From Lamellibrachia satsuma (Eukaryota; Annelida; Polychaeta; Sabellida; Siboglinidae): a DNA stretch of 64,000 nucleotides. Positions 31,797 through 42,405 of this stretch are shown here, one piece after another. The DNA lies in contig BSQZ01000022.1 of assembly GCA_033239005.1 (NCBI GenBank), positions 3,657,001 to 3,721,000 on the forward strand, written 5' to 3'. The position numbers and the translations under genes were made by a program. Position 1 is the first letter of the stretch; each line of letters opens with the position of its first letter. Under the pieces are notes generated by a model. It saw nothing but the letters and a program-made list of their open reading frames with translations. It was not told the DNA's origin and made no database searches.

Positions 31797-32557
31797 CTAG
31801 ACTTTATAGCGAACGAGAGCCTTGGCGTCGACCCAGCTGTTGAACTTGGAGGGGTAGCCGTACCATTTCACCAAAGCCTCCGTTCGTCTACCCACTTTGC
31901 GGCGCTGCAGTACCGATTCCACGCGGTACACTTTATCGAAGGGTACCGATACCTTCTGCAGCTCTGGTTCGTAGAAGGTGCCGTCCAGCACTTCGCCGAG
32001 ATCGTCGATCATTCGGTACACGGGTGGATCGGAGGGATGAACCTCGTATATGGTGAACATCTCTTCGCTCCAATTCGCCATGTAGCCTTTTTCAAACAGT
32101 CTCTTGAACTTACTGATGCGCACGCGATTCGACAGACGGAATTTGGGCACGCCCTTACCATCGTGACCGTACAGACGCTGCCAAACCTCTTCTTGATTCT
32201 TTGCATTCACCTGTGACGGAGTCATGCCGATGCTGCGGTGGTGGGTGTTGTTGTACGAGTGCACAAAGTCCTGAAAGACGTCGATGAATCGCCACGTCTG
32301 GTGTTTCGTGAAGTATCGCCACATACGCGTCTTCGACAGGTCGACGAGATCGGCCGCCACTGCTGACGTGGACCTCCCACGACGTCGCGTCGTCTCGCCG
32401 ATTTGTGTAGGGTATAGGCGTCCTGTTCCGACAACCATTCTTCGACGATTTTCCTCGGTACGCGCGTGACGCGTCGCAAGGCGTCGACACCTCCGTAACT
32501 TGACATCCTTTTTGGATCGAAGTAGACCCTCTTCAGTCGTTTATTCCTCGACGCCAT
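31797..32557 (-). pseudogene. INT: Polinton integrase with chromodomain, core deleted
   Basis: Retroviral-type (rve) integrase. N-terminal region MASRNKRLKRVYFDPKRM and WLSEQDAYTLHKSARR is in one frame. After a frameshift near 32400 comes AADLVDLS, then, abruptly, MWRYFTKHQTWRFIDVFQDF and YNNTHHRSIGMTPSQV, an SH3-like region, and a C-terminal chromodomain (VLQRRKVGRRTEALVKWYGY). The stretch that should carry the second Asp and the Glu of the DDE triad is missing between DLVDLS and the helix, near 32335, about 100 residues by my estimate. The product cannot integrate DNA. Confidence 0.88.
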
Positions 32558-32684
32558 TAAAATATATCCGATGCGTTGACATTGGTGATGATGGTGACTG
32601 CGTAGCACGGGTCTTGACGTAAAGCAGAACAGACACTACCACGATCACAACGATGACGAACGGCTGAAAGTCTAGTGAAACCAT
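32541..32684 (-). CDS. Polinton tiny membrane protein (47 aa)
   Basis: MVSLDFQPFVIVVIVVVSVL then a short polar tail ending FNGVEE, stop at 32541. One transmembrane segment, residues ~8-23. The end overlaps the integrase start by 17 nt in another frame, and its start overlaps the preceding hydrophobic frame, consistent with compact viral gene packing. Family unknown. Confidence 0.5.
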   Translation of the reverse strand: MVSLDFQPFVIVVIVVVSVLLYVKTRATQSPSSPMSTHRIYFNGVEE

Positions 32685-32802
32685 AACTCAAATAGTAAAT
32701 CTCGTATGAGATACTGAGCGATAGCGTCCGCGATCAAGAAAAGTCCACCGCAAAGTAGCGCACGACGACGGAACGGTACGCGTCCTGTGGATCACTCGAC
32801 AT
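32672..32802 (-). pseudogene. Small hydrophobic Polinton frame, frameshifted
   Basis: Begins MSSDPQDAYRSVV. One frame then stops after VDFS, while the next frame gives RALLCGGLFLIADAIAQYL and ends LFELWFH. One indel would explain both. Weak support; it could be chance. Confidence 0.3.
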
Positions 32803-32870
32803 CGCAGCGCACACTGTGCTATGGACAGGTACCGCACCGCCTTAAAAGTCTTCCCAACAAGTCAATGACG

Positions 32871-33665
32871 TCAAAGTCTTGTGTCGTTGTCGTCGTTCTG
32901 AGGGTGGAGTGGGCTTGGAATGCTCGATTCGACTACGTCGACGAGCGAGGGGTGTCCAACTGAGTGATCTCCGTGCACTACTCGCACCAGCACGAGTTCG
33001 ACGACGAGACGGAGTAGCTGTCGTCGCGTCGTCGCCTGAAGTATGTCGGCTCTCCTGTAGGCATTACCGAACAACTGCATGGGTAGGTTGATGGTACGGA
33101 GTTGTCGTGCGAATGGCTGCCATCCTATCGGATCTTTCTTTCTATTACGCAACAGATCATTCACGAGATCCACCACGTTACTTCCGACAATCGGCACACC
33201 CTCGTGGATAAGTTCATCACGTGCGGTCCACGCGATATCTCGTTTGAGATGCTCCATCAAACGTCTGGCTTTGACTTGCATGGTCTTGGGAACGGTGTCC
33301 ACGACGTCGGCTTCTATTCCGCTACTAGGAGCTCCTACTGTTCCCTCCACCACAGGTCCCAACTCCACTCCCGTTCCTGACCCCTATGGTGCTGCTGCTG
33401 ACATCGGCTCGTTCAACGACATCACGCGTATCGGTTCATTGACGTGTTTATCGGACAAGGCGTTGTACCGCTGCAACACTTGATTATACAATGTTACCTT
33501 GGTCCTATCGTCGATGTCCTTTCTATCGAGGATTGTCATCATCGAGTCGTCGAGGGTTTGTACTTTCTTACCTAGGGTATCTGTCGATGGTGGTGGTGGT
33601 GGTGGTGCGCGAAGTGTGTCCAACAGTCGCGGTTCTATCAAGATCATCTTGCGTGCATGTTCCAT
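32871..33665 (-). pseudogene. Polinton conserved protein with GSN-VDLVND motif, amber-interrupted
   Basis: ATG at 33663-33665 (MEHARKMILIEPRLLDTL), a proline run, a linker (QTLDDSMMTILDRKDIDD), then TAG at 33384-33386. The same frame continues with KARRLMEHLKRDIAW, GVPIVGSNVVDLVNDLL and PIGWQPFARQL. I know this pair of blocks as one protein in Polintons; its role is not established to my knowledge. The TAG is the only break in about 265 codons. Confidence 0.7.
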
Positions 33666-33971
33666 CTCTCTCTCTTTCTCGCCCCCGCTCTGTCCCTCGC
33701 CGACCTGTCGTTGCAGTAATATGCGTCTTCTCCTGGCAGCTGGCGTCCGTCTCTGAGACAACTCTCGTAATTTCGTTCTGTATTTACTCAAACGTTGCCT
33801 CTATAAATCGGACAATGGAATGTTATTTTTTAATATGTTGTAAGCACACTCGGCCAGTGCACACAGCAGATCCGCGTCGGCGTTAGCGATGATGGCTCTT
33901 CTCAGTTTGGCGCTCTTGTATCTGTTCAGAGCCTGTATGCACAAAATGTGACTCTTCGCCAGGTTAGACAT
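33666..33971 (-). pseudogene. Polinton small basic protein, amber-interrupted
   Basis: MSNLAKSHILCIQALNRYKS, then ECAYNILKNNIPLSDL, TAG (33801-33803), and in the same frame RQRLSKYRTKLREL, RRTPAARRRRILLQR. Arg/Lys-rich; similar small proteins occur in Polintons and may bind DNA in the particle (inference). No stop separates it from the next gene, so a deletion may have fused them. Confidence 0.6.
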
Positions 33972-34008
33972 GGTGCGAATGAAGAGACGATCCACTCACT
34001 CGGTCTTT

Positions 34009-34516
34009 TTATACCTTCGGTAAGTACACGTACTGAACACCGTCGTCTGGAAAGATGGCCGTGCGCAGTCGCATGTCTTCGGGTGTGTCCTGTTTGAAAT
34101 CGACCAATAGATAACCGTACGGTACCGACGTGGCGTCTTTAAAAGCCTCTTGTACGAACTTCGCGCGCCCCGGATACATCTGACCACCATGTACTGAGAA
34201 TTCAGACTGATGGTACGACTCTCCTTTTTTTAGGAAACAAGTTCTGTACGAAATACAGCATGGACGTGTTCCTGTGATGACTTTTTAGTGAACAAGGTCG
34301 TGACCCGTTCGTCCGTTTCCGCCATAAGATCGTCTATGATGATGAGGTTCCTCGCTGTCGAATCGAGCATGCTCGCACTCGGCAACCCTTCCTCGAATCG
34401 CATGTCGACTAAGTCCATCGTTGCATAGGTCTCTTGCCATTCTCCGTAACATCACGTGATCCGTTCGGGAGGCCGGTGACGATGCACGTGAAAGGATGTT
34501 TCCACTGTACGTCCAT
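34009..34516 (-). pseudogene. ATP: Polinton packaging ATPase (A32/FtsK-HerA type), P-loop deleted
   Basis: Would pump DNA into capsids. Start MDVQWKHPFTCIVTG leads directly to PPERI, a TGA, and CYGEWQETYATMDLVDM; the Walker A loop that belongs in between is gone. Walker B is clear (NLIIIDDLM, in the 34230-34418 frame). After a frameshift come YFVQNLFPK, ESRTISLNSQYMVV, another deletion, and the C-terminus MYPGRAKFVQEAF ... YVYLPKV with TAA at 34009. At least four breaks. Confidence 0.85.
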
Positions 34517-34549
34517 GCTCACTTATGAAAGACGACCAGTGTGCATCAC

Positions 34550-35107
34550 CTTTTGTACACGTCCTGTTTATATAATCTATCGCTACTACTACTGATGACG
34601 CGCTTTTCGACTACAACAAGCATTTTAGATGTAGAATGCATAGACAACACAGTAGGTGAAAATGTTATTTGAAAGTTCGGGATCGTAACTCCAGCGGAAT
34701 TCAGGAACTCTCATGACAGGAACCAAAGCATCACCTTGAAACATTGATTGGTCAGGACTAACATCACGGATCCATATCTTGTATGTAACATACAGTACCT
34801 TAACCTGATCAAAGTTATCATACCAGAGAGCACGAAGTTGGTACGGAAACTCCGTAAACGAGAACTTCGAATTAAAGCAAGTCCACTCTCCTGCACCAGC
34901 GATGAAATAACTTCCAAGCTGTTCATCACGAATATGGCAGTGTGCACTATGACGAAAGGTTCTAGCACGACTCCTCTTATAAGAAATTCGTCGTCTATAA
35001 CGTTTGCGAACACCAAACCTACGACGGTGGTTATAACGAGTACGAACACGTCGCCTAGCACTACGTCAATAGACCGTACGATCGGTGTGCATCGTCTTTT
35101 CTTTTTT
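34550..35107. other. Unassigned segment between PolB and ATPase
   Basis: Holds a 116-codon minus frame (35061 down to 34711), rich in hydrophobic residues (VLVITTVVGLVFANV; VIVHTAIFVMNSL), and an overlapping 181-codon plus frame. I recognise neither. The minus frame has the polarity of the Polinton genes and could be a decayed membrane or structural protein. Confidence 0.3.
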
Positions 35108-38100
35108 TTACACGTCCATCGGACCCGTGCTCACTCCGTCCTCGTGCACCACGCGTTTGGCATAGAAGTAGGTGAGAGCCGCTCGTTCCTGCACGTACGT
35201 CAACACGAACGAGCGATGCACCCGGAACCCGCGGTTCTTTCCACTTCCGCTCCGACGGTTGGCGAGAACGCATCCTTGTTGATGGCGTTGTGACGCTTGT
35301 TCAGTCCTTTGGTGCTGTACTTGTCGGTGGCTCCGAAACAATAGTACGTCTTGCTGCACAACCCCACGAACCCGTCACCGGACCACTCGACCTTGCACAG
35401 ACCCGGTGTCCTCTTGTCGTACGCCTTGCGCGCCTTACAGCACGCCTCGTCACCGACCCACAGACGACAGCGCACGTACTCGTTCTGATGTTCGTCGCAA
35501 CATTCGGACGGCAACCATTCGGATCGATGCCGGAAATAATGTTCTCGTAGTTCCGGGCTCACGAGGTCGTCGGCGGAATCGCCGGCCAAGGCCAAATAGG
35601 CGGAATCTGTATCCATCTCGCAGTACTGGAAAAGAGGACGCTCCAGCTACCTGTTGATAAAGTCGTAATATAATTGCAACATGCGCATCTTGGCATACTG
35701 CAGAACGAAGAAACCCACGTGTACGGGCAGGGCGTACCTGACGGTTTTCTTGTTCATCGCTATCTCGTACGCATCGTCGACGACGACATCGAGTTGTCGG
35801 AACCGTCTATCGTTGACCATGAGCGAGGCCGCCTTCTCCGTGCAGTATTTCACGTCGCGATGTCGATCCACGTTGGTGATGGTCTTCCCGTAACCCGAGT
35901 TTCCCAGCAATTTCTTGGTGTCTGCGATGATGGCCTTGTGCGGGTGGACGTCTCCCTCACGTCGGGCCGTCGGCACGACGTCGCCGAACCGCCGGAAGCA
36001 CGGAATTGGGGTGTACTCGACGACCTGGTAGACGCGCGTCACCTCGAGTCCGTGTTCCAGGTACCATCTCAGGAGCGGCGTGGCGAGCAATATCTTGTCG
36101 CCGTGGAAACTGCCGCGGAGTCGTCATGATATCGTATTCTTCGGCGTATCGGCGCATGAAAGGTCCGAGATCGTCGCGGGTCAGACGGATGTTTATAAAC
36201 ACCGGCTGCATTTCGGAAAAATGCGCGTGTAATGTTATCGGCGCCGAAACATCACATTCGATCAATCCGAATCCATGGCGCGTCCCGTTCTTACAGCTTC
36301 CCACGTGAGCCATTCTACGGCCATCTTCGGGACGGAACGCATTTTGTTCACGTCGACGCGTATACCACACGGTCGGCATATTTTGAAAAACGTTATTTTG
36401 AAAAACGAGCGAAGGTCCATCGACCACGTGATCTTTGACGAGCTGATGAAGATCTTTATTCTTCTCGTTGAACAGCGTAAAGTACGTCTTCTCCGGAAGA
36501 TCGTTGAACAGGTAGAGCAAGGTCAGACCGGGTACACTGATGCCCTGCTTAAGCATGTATATGCCGCGTTTTTGGTAGATGTCGATGGCTTCTAGAAAGG
36601 GAACCACGTCTCTGTTGTACCAGACGAGAAAGTCTTGCAAGGTCGTCATGCCGTTATCGCGCCAGGCCTCTTGACATCGGAAATAGCCTCATTCTTCAAT
36701 TGACTGAAGAAGGCTTCTTTTGGTGGAAGTGCGGTATCGTCAAGTTTCTCCAGACAGTCCATATATTCGTACGGGAAAAACGTTTTTGTTATTTTACAAA
36801 CGTACGCTTTCAGATATTTGTCGTAGCTTATCCGTCGACAGACACATGAAAGTGTTGTCGCGTTTGATGAAAAAAAACGACCCGACGACATCGTTATCTT
36901 CTTCTTCTTCTTTCTCTTTGTCGTCCTGTTCCATTTCTTCTTCTTCTTCCTCTTTCTTTGACAGGAAGTAGGGAACGAGGAACTGTTTGACGGCATTGAG
37001 ATCGTATTTCCCCGAATTAAAGCCGATGACTGGTAATTTATGAAGCCAGTCGTGAAGTTGTTTCACCAGCGTTTTGTACGGGTTGCTCGGTTGACGAGAT
37101 TCCTCGTCGTCAGGTGATTGTGCATTGCGCAATGTTTCGTCCCAATTCGATCGTGCTTTTACCAGTCGAGCTAGCACGTCCTCATAAGAATTTTTTATGT
37201 TTTCGTAGGCGGCGTCACTCACCTTTTGCAAGATGTCCATCATGGCGCTCACCAACTTGTTGGTGTCTCCATCCGTGACGAGACATTGCACTTGTTCGTG
37301 TCCCGGTACGTTGGATGCCCCGCTGGCGCTCAACGGGACGTGACGCGCCACCCAGTGGACCTTGTCGCTGTCTACAGGAAGTTGTTCCTTATCGAACCAA
37401 CACTCGAAATCAAAGGTGGCTCGATAAGGATAGTACCGCAACGATTCGGGGACTCGGATGTTCTCGTCGTCCAGACGTTCGAACACTGACGGAGTCGCAT
37501 GGTACACGCCGCCGGGATAGATCCGACGCACACCTCCCGTGCACGTGCGCTCGTGTCGGCTCAGGTCATATGGTTTTTTAAACAAACTCTCGCCGAACTT
37601 CCGGCACTTATAGGAATGGCAGTACATTTGAATGTTTTGTATGTACGACACGTGTGTCTCGTGAAGATTGATATACATCGTGTCAAAGTAATGGCACAAC
37701 GATCGACGGACGAGTTCTGCGGTCTTCTTTCCGTCATCATCATCATCCGACTCGACGAGTTTATAAACGCACACGTTCGTTTGGAAAGTGGTCTCTATAC
37801 GACAGAGGTCTTCGAGTATGACTCCAGCAAATTCTTCCATGGATACATCGTCATCCTGTTTGTACGTCTCGTAAAGTTTTGTAACGGCATATTCCAAATG
37901 ACGGACATCACCACCCCGATGAAGAGCTAAGCATCTAAAGAGGCACAAATTATCTTTATACCTTATTCAATTGATAGGTTCTCTTTCCAGACCGATGACA
38001 GCTTTGTTCTCCAGACCGATGACAGCTCTGTCGGCAGGGGATTCATGCTGACGCATCCAAGTGGGTGATTCACGATTTTATTAATAAAAAAGTCACATTT

Positions 38101-38736
38101 GTGACGACTTCGCATACCCATTGCGAATCGGGTCTCTGCGATATGACCCACTGCAAGATGTCATTTAGTTTTATACGTTCAAGAAACTCATCGAAATCAT
38201 CCCGATTGGTGATGAGACTGGGTTCGTCCAATTGCAGGAGGAATGGTAGTACCTATAACATCTTGTGTTTTTGTTTTTCGAAACAAACCCATAACTCAAG
38301 TTGATTTTGAAAGCATTGATATGTTGTTCGCACATTGTCTTCAATGGAGATTCTAGAGTAGTCGTATCTAGACTGCATAGTCTAAAATTTACCCTGGTCT
38401 GGAGAGGACCTCTGGATACGCGTGTCCTAACGGAGGACCAATTGTTGCGAAAGACTTCTAACAAATATGTTGACAGAGCGTCGGGGAAGGGAAAACGCTC
38501 GGGCGGGTCGATGGGATCTTCGCTAATGAACGGGTGGCTGGATGTAGTATCTTCCCGTTTCGCTCTTTTTGGCAATGGTGGTCGTTTCTTGCAAACACCT
38601 TACCACATTTTATGCATACTGCTGGTGGCGAAACGGTGGTGGTGGTGGTGGTTGAATTACACACCGTTCTTATATGCCTTACCATATGGTAATTTCTTGC
38701 AAACACTTTGTTGCATTTTGAACATGTGTATTTCAT
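35108..38736 (-). pseudogene. POLB: Polinton protein-primed DNA polymerase B, multiply broken
   Basis: ATG at 38734-38736 opens two C2H2 fingers (CSKCNKVFAR, CIKCGKVFAR). Then come YYHSSCN, NHPLGC, DNLCLFRCLA, a third finger-like block (YKCRKFG), Exo I FDFECWF (about 37403-37411), Exo II GFNSGKYDLN, SYDKYLKAY, DKILLATPLL, motif B KKLLGNSGYGKT, motif C MDTDSAY, and a C-terminus ending GPMDV. Frames change near 38575, 38150, 37950, 36840, 36670, 36115 and 35265. TAG at 35647-35649 interrupts the frame shortly before motif C. Palm motif A and a long stretch after WYTRRREQ are missing. A 24-bp tandem duplication sits at 37980-38035. Confidence 0.9.
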
Positions 38737-38849
38737 CGTTGCTGGTGATGCGCCGAAATAGGCGTGCAAAGAGCGTGCAATCCCATAGACATCCCAAGAA
38801 AGATTTACAGTCCTATATCAAGAATGATGTACAGTCCTATGTCAAGAAA

Positions 38850-38999
38850 GGTTTACGTGCTCGGCGAGTGCAGTCTTGCGTTACACGTGTTCATCGAGTG
38901 CAGTATTAAGTTACGCGTGCTCGGCGAATGCTGACTTGCGTTCGGCGCGCTCGGCGAATGCTGACTTGCGTTCGGCGTGCTGGGCGAGGTCAGTGTCAC
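38850..38999. repeat. 30-bp repeat, 5 units, beside the Polinton
   Basis: Units such as GTGCTCGGCGAATGCTGACT plus TGCGTT..., just outside the PolB start. Two more units (GCTCGGCGAGTGCTGTCTTG) occur at 40131-40184. Confidence 0.85.
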
Positions 39000-39163
39000 A
39001 TTTCTGCGAATTGCTATTATATGAACTATTTCCCTGGATATGGTGAGGTAAATGTTAGAGTGTATATAGACGGATGGCATAAACAAGTTATGCAATTGTA
39101 TCCAAGCGTTGTGTGGGAGCCCACATTGGAAGTTTATTGTTAGGCGTGGGGCATGAACAGGTT

Positions 39164-39194
<31 letters not shown>

Positions 39195-40440
39195 TAGGCG
39201 CGACAAAACAAAATCATTAAGCATAATCGTGAACAGGGACAAAAGTCATTATCAGAACGAGGGACAACCGAACATTTATGGTGGAAATGCAATTTGGAAT
39301 ATATATGTCTTGAGTTGTTTTCGGAAAATAGCAATAGTTTCAGATGTTTTCAAAGTGATAGGGAGTTCATTCCAGACCCTACGCGCAGAGACAGAGAAAG
39401 CACGTTTACCCAAGTTAACTTTTGGTTTAGGTACAATAAGTTGTTGTGAAATTTATGATCTTAGCTTATGCAATAATTGTACCCATGATGTTTTAGCTTT
39501 TGGCGTGGTATAGTATAGTAAAAGGGGTATTAACGTAATGGAACATGGGATGTTTATTAATTTTGACTGGCTGACGCCGACCTTGTGATGTGGTGGGAAA
39601 GTTACCAAGCGATGGGTATAAGACGCTAAGAAAAGTGTATCTAGGAGAGGGGTCAGAACACACAAATGCGGAATTAAAGTTCCAACGATGATGTCCGGCA
39701 AGGCCCGGTATGATGAGTGTGCGGTTAATCGCGAAGTCGCAATCCCTCTACAACTTTGCTCGCATTGATAACGGCGAGTGAAAACCCAGACAACACAATG
39801 CCACGCCGGTAATTACAGCGCATTGTTTGACTGTATGCGTTGACCGTCTGCATCGGCCGCATTTCGTTTTCTGCTGCCTACTGACTGCTTGCGACTGTTC
39901 AGCTATCTCTCCGTGTACGACAGCAGTGCGTCCGCATGAGCCATCTTCACGACACGTTCGTCGTCTACACGCCATGTTAACGGCCGACTTACAGAGCGTT
40001 AAGCCAACTGTTCAGCTGCCTTCCTTGCGCGCATTGTATTATAAGTGAACAATACGCCTTTCTGCTTGCAACGAATTTCTTTACACTGATGTCTGTGTTA
40101 CTTTCTTGAAGGGAAACAGTCTCAACGGTCAACGGCGAGTGCTGTCTTGCGTACGACTTGCTCGGCGAGTGCTGTCTTGCGAAAAGGCTTGGTTGCCTAT
40201 ACAAATTATCAGTTAACTTGTGAATAGCTATGCAGTGTTTGCACTAAACACCCCATTATCAACCTTTCAAATAACATGATGTCATACACAACATGTATGC
40301 CACTGGAATCTCTATAATACACACATTACGAAGGTATACATCAAAATGCATTTGCTACCAGATTTAAAACAGAAAACGACTTTAAACATTCCTTTAGCTC
40401 CCTCTGTTATTCATAGTTGCGAAAATAAAATTGTTTACCT
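39000..40440. other. Spacer between the Polinton and the gypsy inverted repeat
   Basis: Contains an (AAT)n run at 39163-39194, a 94-codon plus-strand frame (39229-39513) that I cannot place, and the two extra 30-bp units near 40131-40184. No gene recognised. Confidence 0.4.
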
Positions 40441-41934
40441 GGCCCTATGCTGCCACAAACACAAAACAACAAACTCGACTCTATCTAAAAGTATTCGTTC
40501 TTCACCATAATTAGGTTATAATACAATGATGAACAATATCCGTAGACAACTAGTTTTGCAATGGTACCAAACATAATAACATTTTATTGATTTGTTAATC
40601 AGTTGGAAAAAAAATATTTCCGATCTCGAAATTTGCCACCGTTCGCTATTCGGCGCCACTAGCGCGTTTTATTGCCAAAATTACAATCGCTATGTGACTA
40701 AAGTAAACAAGATAATTATATACAACCTCACACGATCTCCGATCTGTGACATAAACCCGAGCTTTTAAGAATTAGCTTGTAAAACAAAACAAAAATAATC
40801 CACATCTAATATGCACATTCATGTGAAACGAACACAACGCAACTGTACTGATGCTAATGTAATCACATTGTTGTGTACGTGACAGCAAAAGACAAATACT
40901 ACTTAGCGAGGCGATACAGCTACAGCTCAAGTATAGCAAAATGTCGTTGACAAATTTGGATTTCTTCGATAGGGACAGTCGCATAATAACAATCTCTTAC
41001 CGTGGACTGTCTAGTATAATGCTGTATATAACATGTACATGTACGTTTACATTCCGAATGAAACGTCATCAGTCGAACTGTCATTCTGTCAACCTACTTA
41101 GTGGCTCTGCTGAGAAAATCAGCTAAACTTTAGTGGAGAGTATGCAATTTCACCGACATACGCAGTATTATGTTCCAAGCGGCTGACTCTCACAGGCCCT
41201 TCACTTGACATCCGGAATCCCACGCTGGGCTACACGACCCTTCTGTGTTCATTCTACTTCACCGTGATATGCTCGCTGAGATGACTACACGTGTATCCAA
41301 TCTCTTTTTATAATCTTTGTTTCTGAGATATCACATGACATTAGTGCACCAATCACCGTCTCCTGCTTTGATCCACTAAGAAAGCATCCCATCAATCGGG
41401 TAATACTCCGGTCCTTGCCTTCTTAATATGCACCATTTTCTAAGATAAACAAACACACGCCGCCCACAGACACGGGCAGGTTAAAGCAAACAAATTACAT
41501 AATATTGGTCGGCTCCAACGAAGATCGATGCATTCATTCATACTTGAAAGGTTTAACTAATACATAAAGAAAAAGGAAATAGTATTCTGAAAAAAAGCAG
41601 AAATGCTAGATCACCCCGCGCTAAAAATCCATGACCGGAGCTTCCCAGTAAAAAGTTATTTACAGTCATAACATCATAATTCTTTCCACTAATCACACAA
41701 TGCCACTATATACAATACGGCGTACAACAACTCAAATGACCAGTTCTTGGTACACTTCATGCCACACAAAATTACATTACGTTGTCCAACTAAACACCTG
41801 CATCTATTCCATGTGGCTCAAGCAGTCTGCTCCTACCATATCAGTCCCGGTGATGGACCTTCCCGGAAACGATGGGTTGGACTTTCAAAGCCCACCGTAT
41901 AACGCGGTCATTTGTCAATTTCGCTGTGTTAAGA

Positions 41935-42302
41935 AATTTGAGGGATCATTGACCACACTGTACAACAAAACTTTGTTCAAACAAGTACAGGTTAAATGTG
42001 AGGGATCATTGATCACACTGTACATCAAAACTTTGGCCAAACAGTTACATATTAAATTTCTGGAGACCCCATGCAATTCCTAAACATTTTCTCTCTACTA
42101 CGGAGTACCGCCTTTGCTTGGGGGAGAGATACTTGCAAACAAAAGCCAAGGGAAACAACGTCTGTGCGTAAGATAAAGGCCTATTCGTATCGGGCAAATT
42201 AAGTATCGGTGCGTTACATAGGGCCTGCTTTAGTTGATTGAACGATTTTATTGATTTTGAATGGATGCCCTCTCGTTGCAAACCGTTCATTCTTTGTGAC
42301 AA
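41935..42302 (-). pseudogene. Gypsy pol RNase H remnant with 67-bp repeats, left copy
   Basis: FNQLKQALCNAPILNLPD, FVCKYLSPKQRRYSVVERK, LGIAWGLQKF: the RT/RNase H tether of gypsy pol. The TDASD segment seen in the right copy is deleted here. Downstream, a ~67-bp unit (GTACAG.GTGATCAATGATCCC on the minus strand) is present twice. Confidence 0.8.
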
Positions 42303-42405
42303 ACAAATCCGCAGGAAGTATGCTCTCTAACAGTTGAATATTATGAACGCAGTAGTCCAGATGGGGTCTTACAAGGCGTCACCTTTTCCCACTGACCAAG
42401 GATGG

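Larger units (their letters stand above)
31130..38736 (-). mobile_element. Maverick/Polinton element, decayed and truncated
   Basis: A run of minus-strand genes with Polinton signatures: protein-primed family B DNA polymerase, A32/FtsK-like packaging ATPase, small basic protein, GSN-VDLVND protein, small membrane proteins, integrase with chromodomain, and the conserved TLPSN protein. All are closely spaced or overlapping, as in a viral genome. I find no major or minor capsid gene, no protease and no terminal inverted repeats. Homology stops inside the TLPSN protein near 31130. Nearly every large gene is broken. Polintons are established self-synthesising, virus-like DNA transposons of eukaryotes. 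Confidence 0.92.

Noticed and set aside
31548..32216. 222-codon plus-strand frame
   Set aside because: Antisense shadow of the integrase and membrane-protein genes, which carry recognisable motifs on the minus strand.
33079..33483. Plus-strand frame of 134 codons
   Set aside because: Opposite-strand shadow of the GSN-VDLVND protein.
32871..35649. Amber readthrough or reassigned TAG as an established feature of the Polinton
   Set aside because: The same element also has frameshifts, TGA stops and deletions, so ordinary decay explains the TAG codons; kept only as a testable observation.
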